13,712 bases of DNA from Candidatus Kerfeldbacteria bacterium (GTDB lineage: Bacteria > Patescibacteriota > Patescibacteriia > Veblenbacterales > UBA10138), in assembly GCA_016217875.1 (NCBI GenBank), contig JACRFN010000039.1, positions 1-13,712 on the forward strand, read 5' to 3'. Within the stretch, counting starts at the first letter, position 1. The number at the start of each line of letters is the position of its first letter. Position numbers and translations under genes: made by a program. The notes below the pieces were generated by a model. The model ran no database searches. It had not been told where the DNA came from and worked only from the letters and a program-made list of their open reading frames with translations. Of the stretch, positions 13,491 through 13,712 are shown one piece after another.

Positions 13491-13712
13491 AAATTGTTTG
13501 TGCCGGAGGGGGAAGTTTAGGGTCGGTCAGTCCGCTATTGGCGGTGGTGGAGGAGTTGAAAAAAAAATTGGCCCACTCGGTGGCCATAAAATGGTTAGGT
13601 ACGGCCGACGGCCCGGAGAAAGCTTTAGTTGAGGCTTATAAGATTCCTTTTCAAACCTTAAGTTGCGGTAAGTTTAGGCGTTACTGGAGTTTGGCTAATA
13701 TCATTGATGTGG
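13487..13712 (+). CDS. murG: MurG, UDP-GlcNAc transferase to lipid I (N-terminal 75 residues, cut by window end)
   Basis: An ATG overlapping the ftsW stop opens a frame that runs off the window. It begins MKIVCAGGGSLGSVSPLLAV, aligning with the GGTGGHVxP glycine loop of MurG, and continues with KWLGTADGPEKALV, which matches the WLGTAD...E..LV segment of E. coli MurG closely. MurG adds GlcNAc to lipid I to make lipid II at the cytoplasmic membrane face. In the glycine loop the near-invariant His is replaced by Ser, and the second Gly of the GG pair follows a Leu. Position after ftsW is the standard dcw order. Only the start of the N-terminal domain can be seen, so integrity of the gene is unknown. 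Confidence 0.9.
   Translation, partial: MKIVCAGGGSLGSVSPLLAVVEELKKKLAHSVAIKWLGTADGPEKALVEAYKIPFQTLSCGKFRRYWSLANIIDV

Overview
The window reads as a chromosome fragment from a Candidate Phyla Radiation (Patescibacteria) bacterium, probably of the Parcubacteria kind. This is an inference. It rests on compact co-directional operons with 4-26 bp gene overlaps, almost no Shine-Dalgarno sequences, a type IV pilus operon without a secretin gene, a short mraY-murD-ftsW-murG wall cluster, family-typical variants in the MurD and MurG motifs, and intergenic gaps filled with small palindromes and low-complexity repeats. TGA is used as a normal stop, which argues against the code-25 lineages.

Layout. (1) Positions 1-378 hold no gene but fold on paper into many helices, including a perfect 12-bp long-range one, and end in a strong intrinsic terminator. 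I read this as the 3' part of a structured non-coding RNA of unknown class. (2) Positions 410-649 (+) encode a small NifU-C-terminal-domain (Nfu-type) Fe-S protein. Its extended -10 promoter sits so close to the ATG that the mRNA is probably leaderless; a palindrome and a terminator follow. (3) Positions 9398 down to 737 (-) form one long type IV pilus/type II-like operon: PilB, PilC, four minor (pseudo)pilins in the order H-I-J-K, then PilM, PilN, PilO and a small PilP-like membrane protein. (4) Positions 9445-9519 hold two divergent promoters, one for the pilus operon and one for the wall operon. (5) Positions 9539 to the window end (+) carry a small unknown membrane protein, MraY, MurD, FtsW and the start of MurG.

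How it works together. PilB hydrolyses ATP and drives PilC, which moves pilin subunits. PilM-PilN-PilO and the PilP-like protein form the inner-membrane alignment platform. The four minor pilins would form the priming tip complex, with the large K/X-like protein, carrying a repetitive beta-solenoid-like domain, at the tip. No major pilin, PilT, prepilin peptidase or secretin gene is present here. The wall operon makes lipid I (MraY), adds glutamate to UDP-MurNAc-Ala (MurD), converts lipid I to lipid II (MurG) and polymerises glycan at division (FtsW).

The most unusual items are the unassigned structured RNA, the hairpin array inside the pilin genes, the solenoid-bearing tip pilin, and the substituted active-site positions in MurD and MurG.
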